Source: Cardiobacterium valvarum
Lineage (GTDB): Bacteria; Pseudomonadota; Gammaproteobacteria; Cardiobacteriales; Cardiobacteriaceae
NCBI RefSeq assembly: GCF_900460955.1
Contig: NZ_UFUW01000001.1
Coordinates: 1,982,738 to 2,046,737 of the forward strand
Direction: 5' to 3'
DNA length: 64,000 nt
The translations under genes were made by a program, and so were the position numbers. This document shows, in pieces, positions 48,113 through 57,900 of the stretch (positions within the stretch are counted from its first letter, which is position 1; each line of letters starts with the position of its first letter). Under the pieces are notes generated by a model, which did not search any database, was not told the origin of the DNA, and saw nothing but the letters and a program-made list of their open reading frames with translations.

Positions 48113-49750
48113 ATGAGAAAGCACCTACTTACCCTCGCCATCACCCTGGCCCTGCCTGCTTTTGCCCACGCCGACGCCATACAGGCCGGCAACGGCATCG
48201 CCGTCGTGCAAACCCAAAGCGGCACGGTGCAAGGCTATATCCACCGCGACATCCTGACCTACAAGGGCATTCCGTATGCCACTGCTGCCCGCTTCATGCC
48301 GCCGCAAAAAGTGGCGAACTGGCAGGGCGAAAAACTGGCCCTGACCTATGGCGACGTTTGCCCGCAGGTGCCGATGGGCGGGCGCTCCTTCTTCTTTGCC
48401 GGCCCCGAAATGCCGGAAAGCGAACAATGCCTGAACCTGAACATTTGGGCGCCGAAGAAAAACGACGGCGACAAACGGGCGGTCATGGTGTGGATTCACG
48501 GCGGCGGTTTCCAATCAGGCGCATCCAACGACTTGCACAGCTATGACGGCGAAAACCTGGCGCGCACAGGCGATGTGGTCGTGGTATCGGTCAATCACCG
48601 CCTGAACGCGATGGGCTATCTGGATTTATCCGCATACGGCGGGCCATACAAAGATTCCACCAACGTGGGCATGCAAGACCTGGTGGCGGCGCTGGAATGG
48701 GTAAAAGCCAATATCGACCAATTCGGCGGCGACCCGAATAACGTCACCATCTTCGGCGAATCGGGCGGCGGGGCGAAAGTCTTGACCCTGATGGCCATGC
48801 CAAGTGCCAAGGGTCTGTTCCATAAAGCGGTGGTGCAAAGCGGTGCGGTGGAAAAAATAGGGATGACCCTGACCCCGCAAAAAACGTCGCAGCGCGTAAC
48901 CGAGCTGACGCTGAAAAACCTGGGCGTGGACAAAAACAGTCTCGCCAAACTGAACGGCTTTACCCCGAATCAAATCAACGATGCGGCCAACAAAGCCCTG
49001 AAACAAACCGCCGAAGAACAAAAAATCACGCCGGTACGCGGCACGGGGGGCTACGGACTTTCCTGGGCGCCGAGCCTGGACGGGCGCTTGATTCCGCAAG
49101 AACCGGTAGGCGAAAAATATCCCGATATCGCCAAAGACATACCGCTGCTCATCGGCTCCAACTTTGCCGAATGGGAAAGCTTCCCGCTGCAACTGGATCT
49201 GGCAAACGCACAAAAAAGCAACCGCTTCACCTGGAGTGAGGCCGAAGTCAACAAGCGTTTGCAAAGCAAATATGGCAAGCAGACCGAAGCCGTCGTAAAT
49301 GCCTTTCAAGCGGCTTACCCCAACCGCTTGAAGGCGGACGCCCTCTATGTGGATAGCTTCCTGCGTGCCCCTGCATTAAAAACCGCCCGCATCAAAGCCG
49401 AACAGCGCGGCGCCCCGGTATACAACTACCTGTTTGCGTGGGATACCCCGGTGTTCAATGGCGTGCCGATGAGTTACCACACCTCTGAAATCGCGTTTGT
49501 GTTCAACAACATCCAAAAAATGGCACAAGCCACCGGTGGCGGCCAAGCAGCGCAGGCGCTTGCCGACAAAATGAGCCGTGCGTGGACGAACTTTGCCAAA
49601 ACCGGCAACCCCAACGGTGAAGGCCTGCCGCAATGGGACGCCTACACACCCGAAAACGGCAAAACGATGATTTTCGACAACCAGCCGGAAGTCAAAGCCC
49701 ATCACGACCAGAAATTGCAGCGTTTACTCGCCCCGAACCTGAATTTCTAA
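48113..49750 (+). CDS. Exported carboxylesterase, type B
   Basis: 545-aa carboxylesterase/lipase of the COesterase family. A signal peptide (MRKHLLTLAITLALPAFAHA) precedes the fold: GIPYATAARFMPPQ, ESEQCLNLNIWAP, the oxyanion motif WIHGGGFQSG and the nucleophile in FGESGGGAKV. The triad acid is probably in the GSNFAEWESF region, the histidine in MSYHTSEIAFVF. The start at 48113 follows AGGAGCGCTT. It is 111 bp after the flavodoxin gene, in the same operon. Confidence 0.93.
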   Translation: MRKHLLTLAITLALPAFAHADAIQAGNGIAVVQTQSGTVQGYIHRDILTYKGIPYATAARFMPPQKVANWQGEKLALTYGDVCPQVPMGGRSFFFAGPEMPESEQCLNLNIWAPKKNDGDKRAVMVWIHGGGFQSGASNDLHSYDGENLARTGDVVVVSVNHRLNAMGYLDLSAYGGPYKDSTNVGMQDLVAALEWVKANIDQFGGDPNNVTIFGESGGGAKVLTLMAMPSAKGLFHKAVVQSGAVEKIGMTLTPQKTSQRVTELTLKNLGVDKNSLAKLNGFTPNQINDAANKALKQTAEEQKITPVRGTGGYGLSWAPSLDGRLIPQEPVGEKYPDIAKDIPLLIGSNFAEWESFPLQLDLANAQKSNRFTWSEAEVNKRLQSKYGKQTEAVVNAFQAAYPNRLKADALYVDSFLRAPALKTARIKAEQRGAPVYNYLFAWDTPVFNGVPMSYHTSEIAFVFNNIQKMAQATGGGQAAQALADKMSRAWTNFAKTGNPNGEGLPQWDAYTPENGKTMIFDNQPEVKAHHDQKLQRLLAPNLNF

Positions 49751-49763
49751 GCAAGGAAAAACC

Positions 49764-50870
49764 ATGAAGCCCAAAACCGCCCTCCTCACCGCCATTGCCG
49801 CTATCGGCTTCGCTACCCAAGCCACCGCCGCGCCGCTCACCCTTGCCGAACAAGGCAGCTTTGCCATTGGCGGCACCGTCAAAACCTCGCCGGGCAGCTA
49901 CACCCCGATTCCCGAAAGCATTGCCAAGCGCAGCGGCGGGGCATTCTGGGACGCGCATAAAGCCGCTGTGGCCGCCGGCGGCATGACCCTGCACGGCGAC
50001 CACGCCAGCGTCTTCTACCAAATCCCGGTCGACGCCAAAAAAACGCCGCTTGTCTTCCTGCACGGCTACGGCCAGTCGGCGCGCGGCTGGATGACCACGC
50101 CGGATGGCAGAGCGGGCTTCAACGAACTCTTTCTGCGCAAACACTACCCCGTCTATCTCGTTGATCAGCCACGACGCGGGCAGGCGGGACAAAGCACCGT
50201 CGCCGTCGAACTGAGCGCGACACCGGATGACCAGTTCTGGTACGCGCAATTCCGCATCGGCGTCTACCCCAAAATGAACGACGGCGTCGCCTTCCCCAAA
50301 GACCCGGCGGCGCAAGCACAATTCTTCCGCATGATGACGCCGGACACCGGCAGCTTCGACGTTGGCGTGATTACAGACAGCATGAGCCAACTCTTCGCCA
50401 AAACCGGTGGCGGCGTGTTCGTGACCCATTCGGCAGGCGGCATCATCGGCTGGACGACGGCAATGGCAAGCGACAAGGTACAAGGCATCATCGCCATCGA
50501 GCCGGGCGCCTTCTACTTCCCTGAAGGCGAAGCACCACCGAAACTGACCAGCAAATTCGGCGACGTTTCCCCGCTCGCCGTGCCACCGGAACAATTCGCC
50601 AAACTGACCCGCATCCCCATCGTCATCTACTTTGGCGACTTCATTCCCGACCACCTCGACGGCACGCAGGGCGGCGAACAATGGCATATCCGCATGAAAA
50701 TGGCGCAGCAGTTCGTCGATACGGTCAACAAACACGGCGGCAAGGCCGAACTCGTCCACCTGCCGAAAGTCGGCATCAAGGGCAACACCCACTTCCTGTT
50801 CAGCGACCTGAATAACGCACAAGTCGCCGACCACATCGCGCACTGGCTGCACGAAAAAGGGCTGGATTAA
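49764..50870 (+). CDS. Exported alpha/beta hydrolase (AB-hydrolase 1 type)
   Basis: 368-aa protein. Signal peptide MKPKTALLTAIAAIGFATQATA, then hydrolase motifs: LVFLHGYGQSARGWMTTPDG as oxyanion region, VYLVDQPRRGQAG, and the nucleophile Ser in FVTHSAGGIIGW; the histidine is probably GNTHFLFSD near the C-terminus. AAGGAAAAACC lies before its ATG. It closes the six-gene hydrolase operon; a strong terminator follows 20 bp after the stop. Confidence 0.9.
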   Translation: MKPKTALLTAIAAIGFATQATAAPLTLAEQGSFAIGGTVKTSPGSYTPIPESIAKRSGGAFWDAHKAAVAAGGMTLHGDHASVFYQIPVDAKKTPLVFLHGYGQSARGWMTTPDGRAGFNELFLRKHYPVYLVDQPRRGQAGQSTVAVELSATPDDQFWYAQFRIGVYPKMNDGVAFPKDPAAQAQFFRMMTPDTGSFDVGVITDSMSQLFAKTGGGVFVTHSAGGIIGWTTAMASDKVQGIIAIEPGAFYFPEGEAPPKLTSKFGDVSPLAVPPEQFAKLTRIPIVIYFGDFIPDHLDGTQGGEQWHIRMKMAQQFVDTVNKHGGKAELVHLPKVGIKGNTHFLFSDLNNAQVADHIAHWLHEKGLD

Positions 50871-50890
50871 ACCGCCAGACGGGATAAAAA

Positions 50891-50919
50891 AAGCCCCTCC
50901 CCAATGGGGAGGGGCTTTT
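50891..50919. terminator. Bidirectional terminator between hydrolase operon and hflD
   Basis: Stem AAGCCCCTCCCC / GGGGAGGGGCTT, loop AAT, with A-rich left flank and T-rich right flank, suitable for the convergent genes. Confidence 0.88.
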
Positions 50920-50934
50920 GCTGTGTGCAGGCCG

Positions 50935-51549
50935 TCAGAATGCCAGCCCGCGCAGAGCATCTTCCAGTTTGCGCCGCGCGAAGAGGAGGTTCCAGCGGTT
51001 GCCGCCGTAGGCGCGCCACAGGCTGGCGGCGCGGACGCCGCAGAGGAGCAGGGTGCGGACGCGGTTGATGGTTTCTGTTTGCTGGAGGTATTCGGGGCGG
51101 CCGATGACCATGATTTTCCCCGCTGCCTGGCTCGCGGTGTCCTGATAGGTGGTAGCGAGACCGGCTAGGAGGTTGGGATGGTTCGACGGGAAGTGTTCGG
51201 CCTGGCGGCGCGCGTCTTGCAGGCGGGTTTGCAGCAGTGCCATCAGGGCGGGATTTTTGGCGAGGCGTTTTTCGACGTGCAGGATTTGCGCGCTGTAGCG
51301 CAGGCCCTGTTGGTCGTTTTTGCCGTTAAAGACGCGCAGGAAGGCGTCACGGCCTCGCGTGAGCGGGTCATGCGGTTCGCCGTAGTAGTCGGCGATGTCG
51401 GCGGCGTTCGTGCGCAGCAGGCTGGGGATGAGGGTGAGTTCGGCAGCGTCATCAACTTCACCGCGTTCGGCAGCGGCGCGCAGGCGGTCAATGGCGAGGA
51501 AGAGGGCGGCAAGTGCCCAGGCCTGGGCTTCGGCGTCGGTGTGCTTCAT
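50935..51549 (-). CDS. hflD: High-frequency lysogenization protein HflD homologue
   Basis: 204-aa helical protein. It begins MKHTDAEAQAWALAALFLA and has the HflD pattern LIPSLLRTNAADIADYYG, LRYSAQILHVEKRLAKNP and a C-terminal RVRTLLLCGVRAASLWRAYGG and LLFARRKLEDAL. In E. coli HflD is a membrane-peripheral protein that binds lambda CII. It overlaps mnmA by 4 bp, the usual mnmA-hflD pair. Confidence 0.93.
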   Translation of the reverse strand: MKHTDAEAQAWALAALFLAIDRLRAAAERGEVDDAAELTLIPSLLRTNAADIADYYGEPHDPLTRGRDAFLRVFNGKNDQQGLRYSAQILHVEKRLAKNPALMALLQTRLQDARRQAEHFPSNHPNLLAGLATTYQDTASQAAGKIMVIGRPEYLQQTETINRVRTLLLCGVRAASLWRAYGGNRWNLLFARRKLEDALRGLAF

Positions 51550-52661
51550 GGGGTTTCTGCGGTGTGGTGGCGGGCTTCGATGACGCCGCCGCCGAGGCAG
51601 CGGTCGCCATCGTAGAGGACGAGGTATTGGCCGGGGGTGACGGCGCGCTGTGGCTGGGCGAAGGCAACGCGGATTTCGTCGCCGCCGCGCCACTGGATGC
51701 GGCAGGGCTGGTCTTCCTGGCGGTAGCGGGTTTTGGCGGTGTAGATGTGGTTTTCTTGCGGCGCTTCGTTCAGCCAGGAAAGTTGGCGGGCGGTCAGCGC
51801 CTGGTGGTAGAGCAGCGGGTGTTCGCCCTGGCCGACGATGAGGGTGTTGTCGGCAAGGTTTTTGTCGAGGACGTACCACGGTTCTTCGCTGGCGCCGGCG
51901 ACGCCGCCGATGCCCAGCCCCTGCCGCTGGCCGATGGTGTAGTACATCAGGCCGATGTGTTCACCAATCCATGCACCTTGCGCGGTGATGATTTTGCCGG
52001 GTTTGGTCGGCAGGTAGGTGCTGAGAAAGTCGCGGAAGGGGCGTTCACCGATGAAGCAGATGCCGGTGGAGTCTTTTTTGTCGTAGGTGACGAGTCCGGC
52101 CTGTTCGGCGATGCGGCGCACTTCGCTTTTGGCGAGGCCGCCGAGCGGGAAAATGGCGCGTGCGAGTTGGTCGGGGGTGATTTGGCTCAGGAAGTAGCTT
52201 TGGTCTTTGCTGCCGTCCACGCCTTTGTAGAGCGCGGGGGCGCCCGCATGTTCGCCACGCCGCGCGTAGTGCCCTGTCGCGAGGTAGTCAGCGCCGTGGG
52301 TGGCGGCATAATGGGCGAGTTCGGCAAATTTGATTTCGCGGTTGCAGAGGACGTCCGGGTTCGGTGTGCGCCCCGCCTGGTATTCGGCGAGGAAGTGTTT
52401 GAAAACGCGCTCGTGGTATTCGGCGACGAAGTTCACGGTGTAAAGCGGGATGCCGATGGTTTCGCAGATGTCGTGGGCGTCTTCCAGGTCTTCTTCGAGG
52501 GTGCAGTAGCCGCTGCTGTATGTCTCTTCCCAGTTTTTCATGATGATGCCGAAGATGTCGTAGCCCGCTTCTTTGAGCAGGCAGGCAGTGACGGAGGAAT
52601 CCACGCCGCCGGAGATGCCGACGGCGATTTTGGCGGTTTTCGGGGGGAGGTAGTTGTGCAT
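51546..52661 (-). CDS. mnmA: tRNA-specific 2-thiouridylase
   Basis: 371-aa enzyme thiolating U34 of tRNA Lys, Glu and Gln. The PP-loop is VGISGGVDSSVTA; the catalytic cysteines are in NPDVLCNREIKF and STGICFIGER. A D-x-S-KDQSYFLSQI segment (DGSKDQSYFLSQ) is also present. The length fits (E. coli 368 aa). It is followed by hflD with a 4-bp overlap and begins 47 bp from the divergent hemJ shadow frame. Confidence 0.97.
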   Translation of the reverse strand: MHNYLPPKTAKIAVGISGGVDSSVTACLLKEAGYDIFGIIMKNWEETYSSGYCTLEEDLEDAHDICETIGIPLYTVNFVAEYHERVFKHFLAEYQAGRTPNPDVLCNREIKFAELAHYAATHGADYLATGHYARRGEHAGAPALYKGVDGSKDQSYFLSQITPDQLARAIFPLGGLAKSEVRRIAEQAGLVTYDKKDSTGICFIGERPFRDFLSTYLPTKPGKIITAQGAWIGEHIGLMYYTIGQRQGLGIGGVAGASEEPWYVLDKNLADNTLIVGQGEHPLLYHQALTARQLSWLNEAPQENHIYTAKTRYRQEDQPCRIQWRGGDEIRVAFAQPQRAVTPGQYLVLYDGDRCLGGGVIEARHHTAETP

Positions 52662-52765
52662 GATCGCTGTGGTTATGGGGATGGGCGGTATTGTAGCGCG
52701 GCTTCTTTATGGCGATGCACAGCGCTACACTGCGTGCCTTTACTATCATCATTCATGAGGTTTTT

Positions 52766-53203
52766 ATGGCGTATTTGACCTGGAAAGCGCTGCATATCAT
52801 CGGCGCGGTGTGCTGGTTCGCGGAGTTGTTTTATCTGCCGCGTCTTTATGTGTATCACGCGATGGCGCAGAGCGAGGGGGATGCGGCATCCATGCGGCGC
52901 TTCTGCGTGATGGAGCGCAAGCTCTACATCATGGGGCACATCGGCATGGGGATGACGCTGGTTTTCGGCGGCCTGCTCTTGTGGGCGGGCGGCTGGGCCT
53001 TTCTGAAAGGACAGGGCTGGCTGCACGCGAAGCTGCTGCTGGTCGCCGGGTTGGTTGTCTATCAAATCGTCTGCGGGCGGATGAACCGCGCGTTTGCCGC
53101 CGGACAAAACCGCCGCAGTCATGCGTTCTACCGCTTGTTCAACGAGGTGCCGAGCCTGGCGCTGATTGGCATCGTGCTGCTTGCCAGTTTGAAGCCGTTT
53201 TGA
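52766..53203 (+). CDS. hemJ: Protoporphyrinogen oxidase HemJ
   Basis: 145-aa protein with four membrane segments: ALHIIGAVCWFAELFYL, MGHIGMGMTLVFGGLLLW, AKLLLVAGLVVYQIVC and LALIGIVLLASL. The HemJ-conserved His in WKALHIIG and Lys in WLHAKLLL are present. HemJ oxidises protoporphyrinogen IX in heme synthesis. GAGG lies before the ATG at 52766; the frame is open 57 nt upstream. A terminator follows the stop. Confidence 0.88.
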   Translation: MAYLTWKALHIIGAVCWFAELFYLPRLYVYHAMAQSEGDAASMRRFCVMERKLYIMGHIGMGMTLVFGGLLLWAGGWAFLKGQGWLHAKLLLVAGLVVYQIVCGRMNRAFAAGQNRRSHAFYRLFNEVPSLALIGIVLLASLKPF

Positions 53204-53220
53204 GAACGGATGCTTGCTAA

Positions 53221-53250
53221 AAAACGTGCCGGATTTCCGGCACGTTTTTT
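53221..53250. terminator. Terminator after hemJ
   Basis: Stem AAAACGTGCCGG / CCGGCACGTTTT, loop ATTT, flanked by A and T runs, so it can serve the convergent FmdE-like gene as well. Confidence 0.9.
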
Positions 53251-53279
53251 TATGCGCTGACGGCAGATGGCGCGAAGGT

Positions 53280-53894
53280 TCAGAGGATGTGCAGGAGTTC
53301 GGGATCATCGGCGTGCTCAAGCAGCATGACACGCACGCGTGCCTGCCACAGTTCGCCGAAGCGGGCGAGTTCGTCCGGCGTTGCCTGCCCGCTGACGGCT
53401 TTCGGCATCAGGCTTTGCATTTCCGCCGGGAAGGGCACGACGGCGGCGTTGAGTTCGAGTTCGACGCTGGCGCCGTTATCAAGGCGGCGCAGGGCCATCA
53501 GGCCACGGATGGGCGCGTCGTAATCCAGCAGGTCGCGGCGGGTAAAGCGGGCGGCGGGGCCGATGCCGCCAAAGCCGGTTTCCGCTGCCGCGCCGGTGAG
53601 CAGGGTAGCGACGGCAGCGATAACGCCCGTTGTGCCGCTATCACGGCTGTCGCGCATCTGCACAGCAATGCCGCCGCGTTCGGGCAATGTGTCGCCATAG
53701 AGGGCGCGCAGGCCGCGCCGGGTGAGCAGATAGGCACCGGCAACGGTGGGGCAGGAATGCCCGGCAAGACGCACTGCATCGGCGTAGTGGTATTCGAGGA
53801 TGCCGTCCTGGGAGGCGCCGAGGAAGGCAGCCAGCGGGTCATGCACGCGCAGGGTCGGGGCGGCAGCGAAGAAGGCGGGGAAGGTTTCGGTCAT
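53280..53894 (-). CDS. FmdE-like protein
   Basis: 204-aa protein beginning MTETFPAFFAAAPTLRVHD. It carries the FmdE domain pattern: EYHYADAVRLAGHSCPTVAGAYLLTRRGL (residues about 33-62) with the conserved His and Cys of GHSCP, and a later FGGIGPAARFTRRDLL. FmdE was named from methanogen formylmethanofuran dehydrogenase operons, but related proteins occur in bacteria without that pathway and have no defined role. The open frame begins 48 nt upstream. Dispersed 25-bp units lie upstream. Confidence 0.8.
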   Translation of the reverse strand: MTETFPAFFAAAPTLRVHDPLAAFLGASQDGILEYHYADAVRLAGHSCPTVAGAYLLTRRGLRALYGDTLPERGGIAVQMRDSRDSGTTGVIAAVATLLTGAAAETGFGGIGPAARFTRRDLLDYDAPIRGLMALRRLDNGASVELELNAAVVPFPAEMQSLMPKAVSGQATPDELARFGELWQARVRVMLLEHADDPELLHIL

Positions 53895-53933
53895 GGTGGC
53901 TCCGTGGTGATGGAAAAAGGAGGGGGATTGTAT

Positions 53934-54010
53934 CGCCGCCAAGCGGCGTCAATACTGGACCCGCGTCAAGCGGGGTGGTTACCGGGCCTGCCAAGCGGCG
54001 CCATTATTGG
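53934..54010. repeat. Three dispersed 25-bp-type units in tandem
   Basis: Three head-to-tail units, each with a (C/T)CAAGCGG core at 25-27-bp intervals, in reverse orientation relative to the leuC-lysA array. Confidence 0.75.
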
Positions 54011-54016
54011 GCTCGC

Positions 54017-54242
54017 GTAGGATGGGCTTTAGCCCATTGAGCAGGCGCAGCCTGCTTTTTGCATTCTTGATAGTGGCACGGAAGAAAGACCGCCAAGCGA
54101 CGTGGTTGCCGGGCTCGTCAAGCGGCGTGGTTGCTGGGCTCAAACGATTTCAGGAGGACGACAGTCAATTTTATAAAGTCGGTGCGGTGGCGATACTCAA
54201 AATATGGTTTTGATAGATTTCCGGCAATAAGGACAAGACGGT
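54017..54242. other. Intergenic stretch with repeats, no supported gene
   Basis: Besides the units at 54088-54141 I see only short frames without start signals. Composition shifts to AT-rich from about 54145 onward, continuing into the remnant and unknown gene to the right. Confidence 0.5.
54088..54141. repeat. Two dispersed 25-bp units in tandem
   Basis: Units with GCCAAGCGACGTGGTTGCCG and GTCAAGCGGCGTGGTTGCTG, 25 bp apart, each followed by GGGCTC. Confidence 0.75.
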
Positions 54243-54419
54243 TTATTTACCCAGAGTTTCTTTCTCCCGAAACGGGTCTGCCCATAATTCCGGCGAAAGT
54301 TCTTTTATTGCCGATAATATCGGCTGCGAGCGCGGCCAGCTAATTCCAAATCTGAAAACATGATCGTTCCTATAATTAAAAAGACTATCTGGATATAAAA
54401 ACAGCTTGAATCCTGATAT
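54243..54419 (-). pseudogene. 59-codon in-frame extension after the stop of the next gene
   Basis: Directly after the TAA of the 110-aa gene (54422-54420) the same frame stays open to a stop at 54243 and reads protein-like: FKLFLYPDSLFNYRNDHVF, then AIKELSPELWADPF near its end. It has no start of its own. Either a longer protein was interrupted by a nonsense mutation or this is the end of a second gene whose start is lost. Confidence 0.5.
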
Positions 54420-54752
54420 TTATATCTGCCTGCTAATGGTTAAGTTCACACCGTATTGTTCGGAATATTCCGCCAAGATGTGATGTAAATCGTGAATAAA
54501 TTGATCTATGGTTTTGGCGTATGCGACAGGGTCGAGTGTATATAAGGCATCTAGTTCGTCAAAACACTCAATGATGCTTTGTAATTCGGGTGGGCAGTAA
54601 GGCAATATTTCATCATAATTTTTAGGCATCCTCAGTGTCCAAATGCCCGCTTCCGGTGCAACGGTACCTGATTTTATGGCAGTCAATAAGCCCAAAGCCA
54701 ATAGGGCGATATAAAAAGCAGGGTTTTGCGCGTGGATGTGGAATGTAGGCAT
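54420..54752 (-). CDS. Hypothetical 110-aa protein
   Basis: Begins MPTFHIHAQNPAFYIALLAL and has GLLTAIKSGTVAPEAGIW near residue 30 and an acidic second half (ELQSIIECFDELDALYTLDP). The arrangement of a helix with GL-x-AIK-x-G followed by an acidic helical half recalls DUF3969-type proteins, but I am not sure. Its lower GC content than the neighbours suggests acquisition. It may be an immunity-type protein. See the in-frame extension after its stop. Confidence 0.6.
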   Translation of the reverse strand: MPTFHIHAQNPAFYIALLALGLLTAIKSGTVAPEAGIWTLRMPKNYDEILPYCPPELQSIIECFDELDALYTLDPVAYAKTIDQFIHDLHHILAEYSEQYGVNLTISRQI

Positions 54753-54826
54753 GGTAGTTTGTTAATCCGGTTGGTGAGGTAAAACGCGGGCTTTTGGCGG
54801 GCTGAGGTTCGCCCTGCGGTTTGGGT

Positions 54827-54851
54827 GGCCGCCAGGCGGCGTAGGTACTGG
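54827..54851. repeat. Dispersed 25-bp unit
   Basis: Exactly 25 bp: GGCCGCCAGGCGG and GTAGGTACTGG halves. Confidence 0.65.
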
Positions 54852-54890
54852 TTTTTGTCGCTGCGCGGATTTTTTTAACCCTCTCCCCAA

Positions 54891-54919
54891 CCCCTCCCCC
54901 AATGGGGGAGGGGCTTTTT
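54891..54919 (+). terminator. Rho-independent terminator reading rightward
   Basis: Stem CCCCTCCCCC / GGGGGAGGGG, loop AAT, followed by CTTTTTC on the plus strand. The minus strand lacks a T-run on its side, so it does not look like the dnaE terminator; no plus-strand gene precedes it. Confidence 0.6.
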
Positions 54920-54940
54920 CGTGCAAATTTCAAGATTGGG

Positions 54941-54966
54941 CGCGCGTCAAGCGGCGTAAACACTGG
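54941..54966. repeat. Dispersed 25-bp unit next to dnaE
   Basis: GCGTCAAGCGGCGTAAACAC followed by TGG; 30 bp beyond the dnaE stop. Confidence 0.65.
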
Positions 54967-54995
54967 GCCCGCCCTGCGTTCGTCCTGCGCTTGTT

Positions 54996-57900
54996 TCAGT
55001 AATGCCGCTGCATCGGCGGGTGGTTCAACAGGGTGTTCAGGTGCTGCATTTGTTCGTGGCCGATGCGGTAGTGCGCGGGCAGGTGCAGGCTGCCTTTGGC
55101 ATGGATGTCGTCCGCGTGCAGGGTGATGCTGATGCGCACGCCCTGTTTGCCGGCGAGCGGGTCGAGCGCGGTTTTGAGTTGTTGCCAGATGTCGCGGTTG
55201 ACGTCGGCGGCGTTGAGGTGGATGTCGAGTTTTTGCAGCAGGCTGTAGCGCGCTTCGTAGTAGTCGTAGATGGCGTCGGCGTTGATGCGCCATTCTTCTT
55301 TGTAGGGGTTGTAGTCGGCTTTGCCCCGGATGATGAGGATGTTGTCCGCTTTGCAGAGCTCGCGGTATTTTTCCGCTGCTTCGCCGAAGACGCCGATTTC
55401 CTGGCGGGCGCTGCGGTCGTCCAGGGTGATGAACGCCATTGGGCTGCCGTTTTTTTTGCTGGTCATGTGTCGTGCTTCGATGACGACGCCGGTGAGCAGG
55501 ACTTCGATGGCGTCGCCGCGTCGTGTCGGGCGTTGCCAGTTTTCCATGTTTTCTTGCAAGGCGGCGATGGTTTTGCCCCGGCTGATTTGCAGCAGGGTTT
55601 CGCGCGCTTCATCAATGGGGTGGGCGCTGAGGTAGAGGCCGAGGGTTTGTTTTTCGGCGGTGAGGGTGTCGCGCAGTTCCCAGCGTTCGGCGGGGTTGAG
55701 GATGAGGCCGGGCGGGGTGTCGTCGCTGCCGAAGAGGCCGAACATGTCGCCCTGGCCTTGATCACGGTTGCGGTGGTGCTGTTCGGCGAGGCGGATGGCT
55801 TGTTCGACGGCGGCAAAGAGTGCGCCCCGGTTGGGTTCGATGTTGTCGAAGGCGCCGGCGCAGATGAGGGTTTCCAGGGTTTTGCGGTTGAGTTTTTTGA
55901 GGTCGAGGCGGCGGCAGAGGTCTTCGAGCGAGGTGTAGTCGCCGTGTTTTTCGCGTTCTTCGAGGAGGATGTGGATGGCGGCTTCGCCCACGCCTTTGAC
56001 GCCGCCGAGGCCATAGATGATTTCGCCTTTGTCGCTGACGGTGAAGGCGTATTGGGAGCGGTTGATGCAGGGCGGGATGACGGTGAGGCCCATGTCGCGC
56101 GCTTCGTTGGTGAAGCGCACGATTTTGTCGATTTTTTCGATTTCGGAGGTGAGCACGGCTGCCATGAGTTCGGCGGGGTAGTGCGTCTTGAGCCAGGCGG
56201 TCTGGTAGGAAAGCAGGGCGTAGGCAGCGCTGTGTGATTTGTTGAAGCCGTATTCGGCGAATTTGGCCATGAGGTCGAAGATGTCGGTCGCCTGTTTTTC
56301 CGGCACGCCGCGTTCGACGGCGCGGCTGACGAAGATGTTTTTGTTGCGCGCCATTTCTTCGGCTTTCTTTTTGCCCATCGCGCGGCGCAGGTTGTCCGCT
56401 TCGCCGAGGCTGTAGTTGGCGAGTTTTTGCGCGACTTGCATGACTTGTTCTTGGTAAACCATCACGCCGTAGGTGGTTTTCAGGATGCTTTCGAGGTCGG
56501 GGTGCGGGTATTCGACTTCGGCGAGGCCGTGTTTGCGGTTGATGAAGTCGTCCACCATGCCGGAGCCGAGCGGGCCGGGGCGGAAGAGGGCGACGAGGGC
56601 GATGATGTCTTCGAAGGTGTCGGGCTTGAGTTTGCGGATGAGTTCTTTCATGCCGCTGGATTCGAGCTGGAAGACGGCGGTGGTGTGGGTCGATTGCAGC
56701 AGTTTGTAGGTGGCGGGGTCGTCCAGCGGCAGGGTGCTGATGTCCAGCGGTGGCTCGCCTTCGCGGGCGCGGCGGCGGTTGATGTGATCGAGCGCCCAGT
56801 CGATGACGGTGAGGGTGCGCAGGCCGAGGAAGTCGAATTTGACGAGGCCGACGGCTTCGATGTCATCTTTGTCGAATTGGGTGGCTATCGCCGCGCCCGC
56901 GCTTTCGCTGTAGAGCGCCGAGAAGTCAGTGAGTTTGGTCGGGGCGATGACGACGCCGCCCGCGTGTTTGCCGACGTTGCGCGTCAGGCCTTCGAGGGCG
57001 AGGCTGATGTCGATGATTTCGCGCATGTCTTCGTCTGTGTTGTAGATGTCCTGCATGGCGTCTGAGCGCAGTTCGGGTTTGTCTTTGCTTTTCGCGCTCT
57101 GGCCGAGGGCATCAGGCAGGGTGACGCCGAGGACGGGCGGGACGGTGGCGACGAGGCGGTCCACGGTGGGATAGGGGATGCCGAGGACGCGCCCCACGTC
57201 GCGCAGCACGGCTTTGGCGGCCATGGTGCCGTGGGTGGCGATTTGCGAGACGCGCTCTCCGCCGTATTTTTTTGAAACGTATTCGATGACTTCGTCGCGG
57301 CGTTCCATGCAGAAGTCCACGTCGAAGTCGGGCATGGAGACGCGTTCGGGGTTCAGGAAGCGTTCGAAGAAGAGGTCGTAGGCGAGCGGGTCGAGGTCGG
57401 TGATTTTCAGGGCGTAGGCGACGAGGGAGCCGGCACCGGAGCCGCGTCCGGGGCCGACGGGGATATGCTGGTCTTTCGCCCACTGGATGAAGTCGGCGAC
57501 GATAAGGAAGTAGCCGGGGAAGCCCATCTGGTTGATGACGCCGAGTTCGATGTCAAGGCGGGCGTCGTAGGGCGGGCGTTTTTCCGCGCGCGTGGCGGGG
57601 TCGGGAAAGAGGGTTGCGAGCCGCGCTTCAAGGCCGCTTTTTGCCTGTTCGATGAGGTGGGTTTCAATGGCCACCCCTTGCGGCAGCGGGAAGTCGGGCA
57701 GGTAGTTTTTGCCGAGGGTAAGTTCGAGGTTGCATCTGGTGGCGATGGCGTTGCTGTTGGCGAGCAGTTCCGGGGCATCATGAAAGCGTTCCGCCATTTC
57801 TTCGTTGGTACTGAGGTGGTTGCGGCGGTTGTAGTCGTGCGGGCGTTTGGCGTCGCTGCGTTGCCAGCCACCGCTGATGCAGACGCGGATGTCGTGGTTG

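Noticed and set aside
55002-56237. 411-codon plus-strand frame
   Set aside because: Antisense to dnaE, no plausible domain or ribosome binding site.
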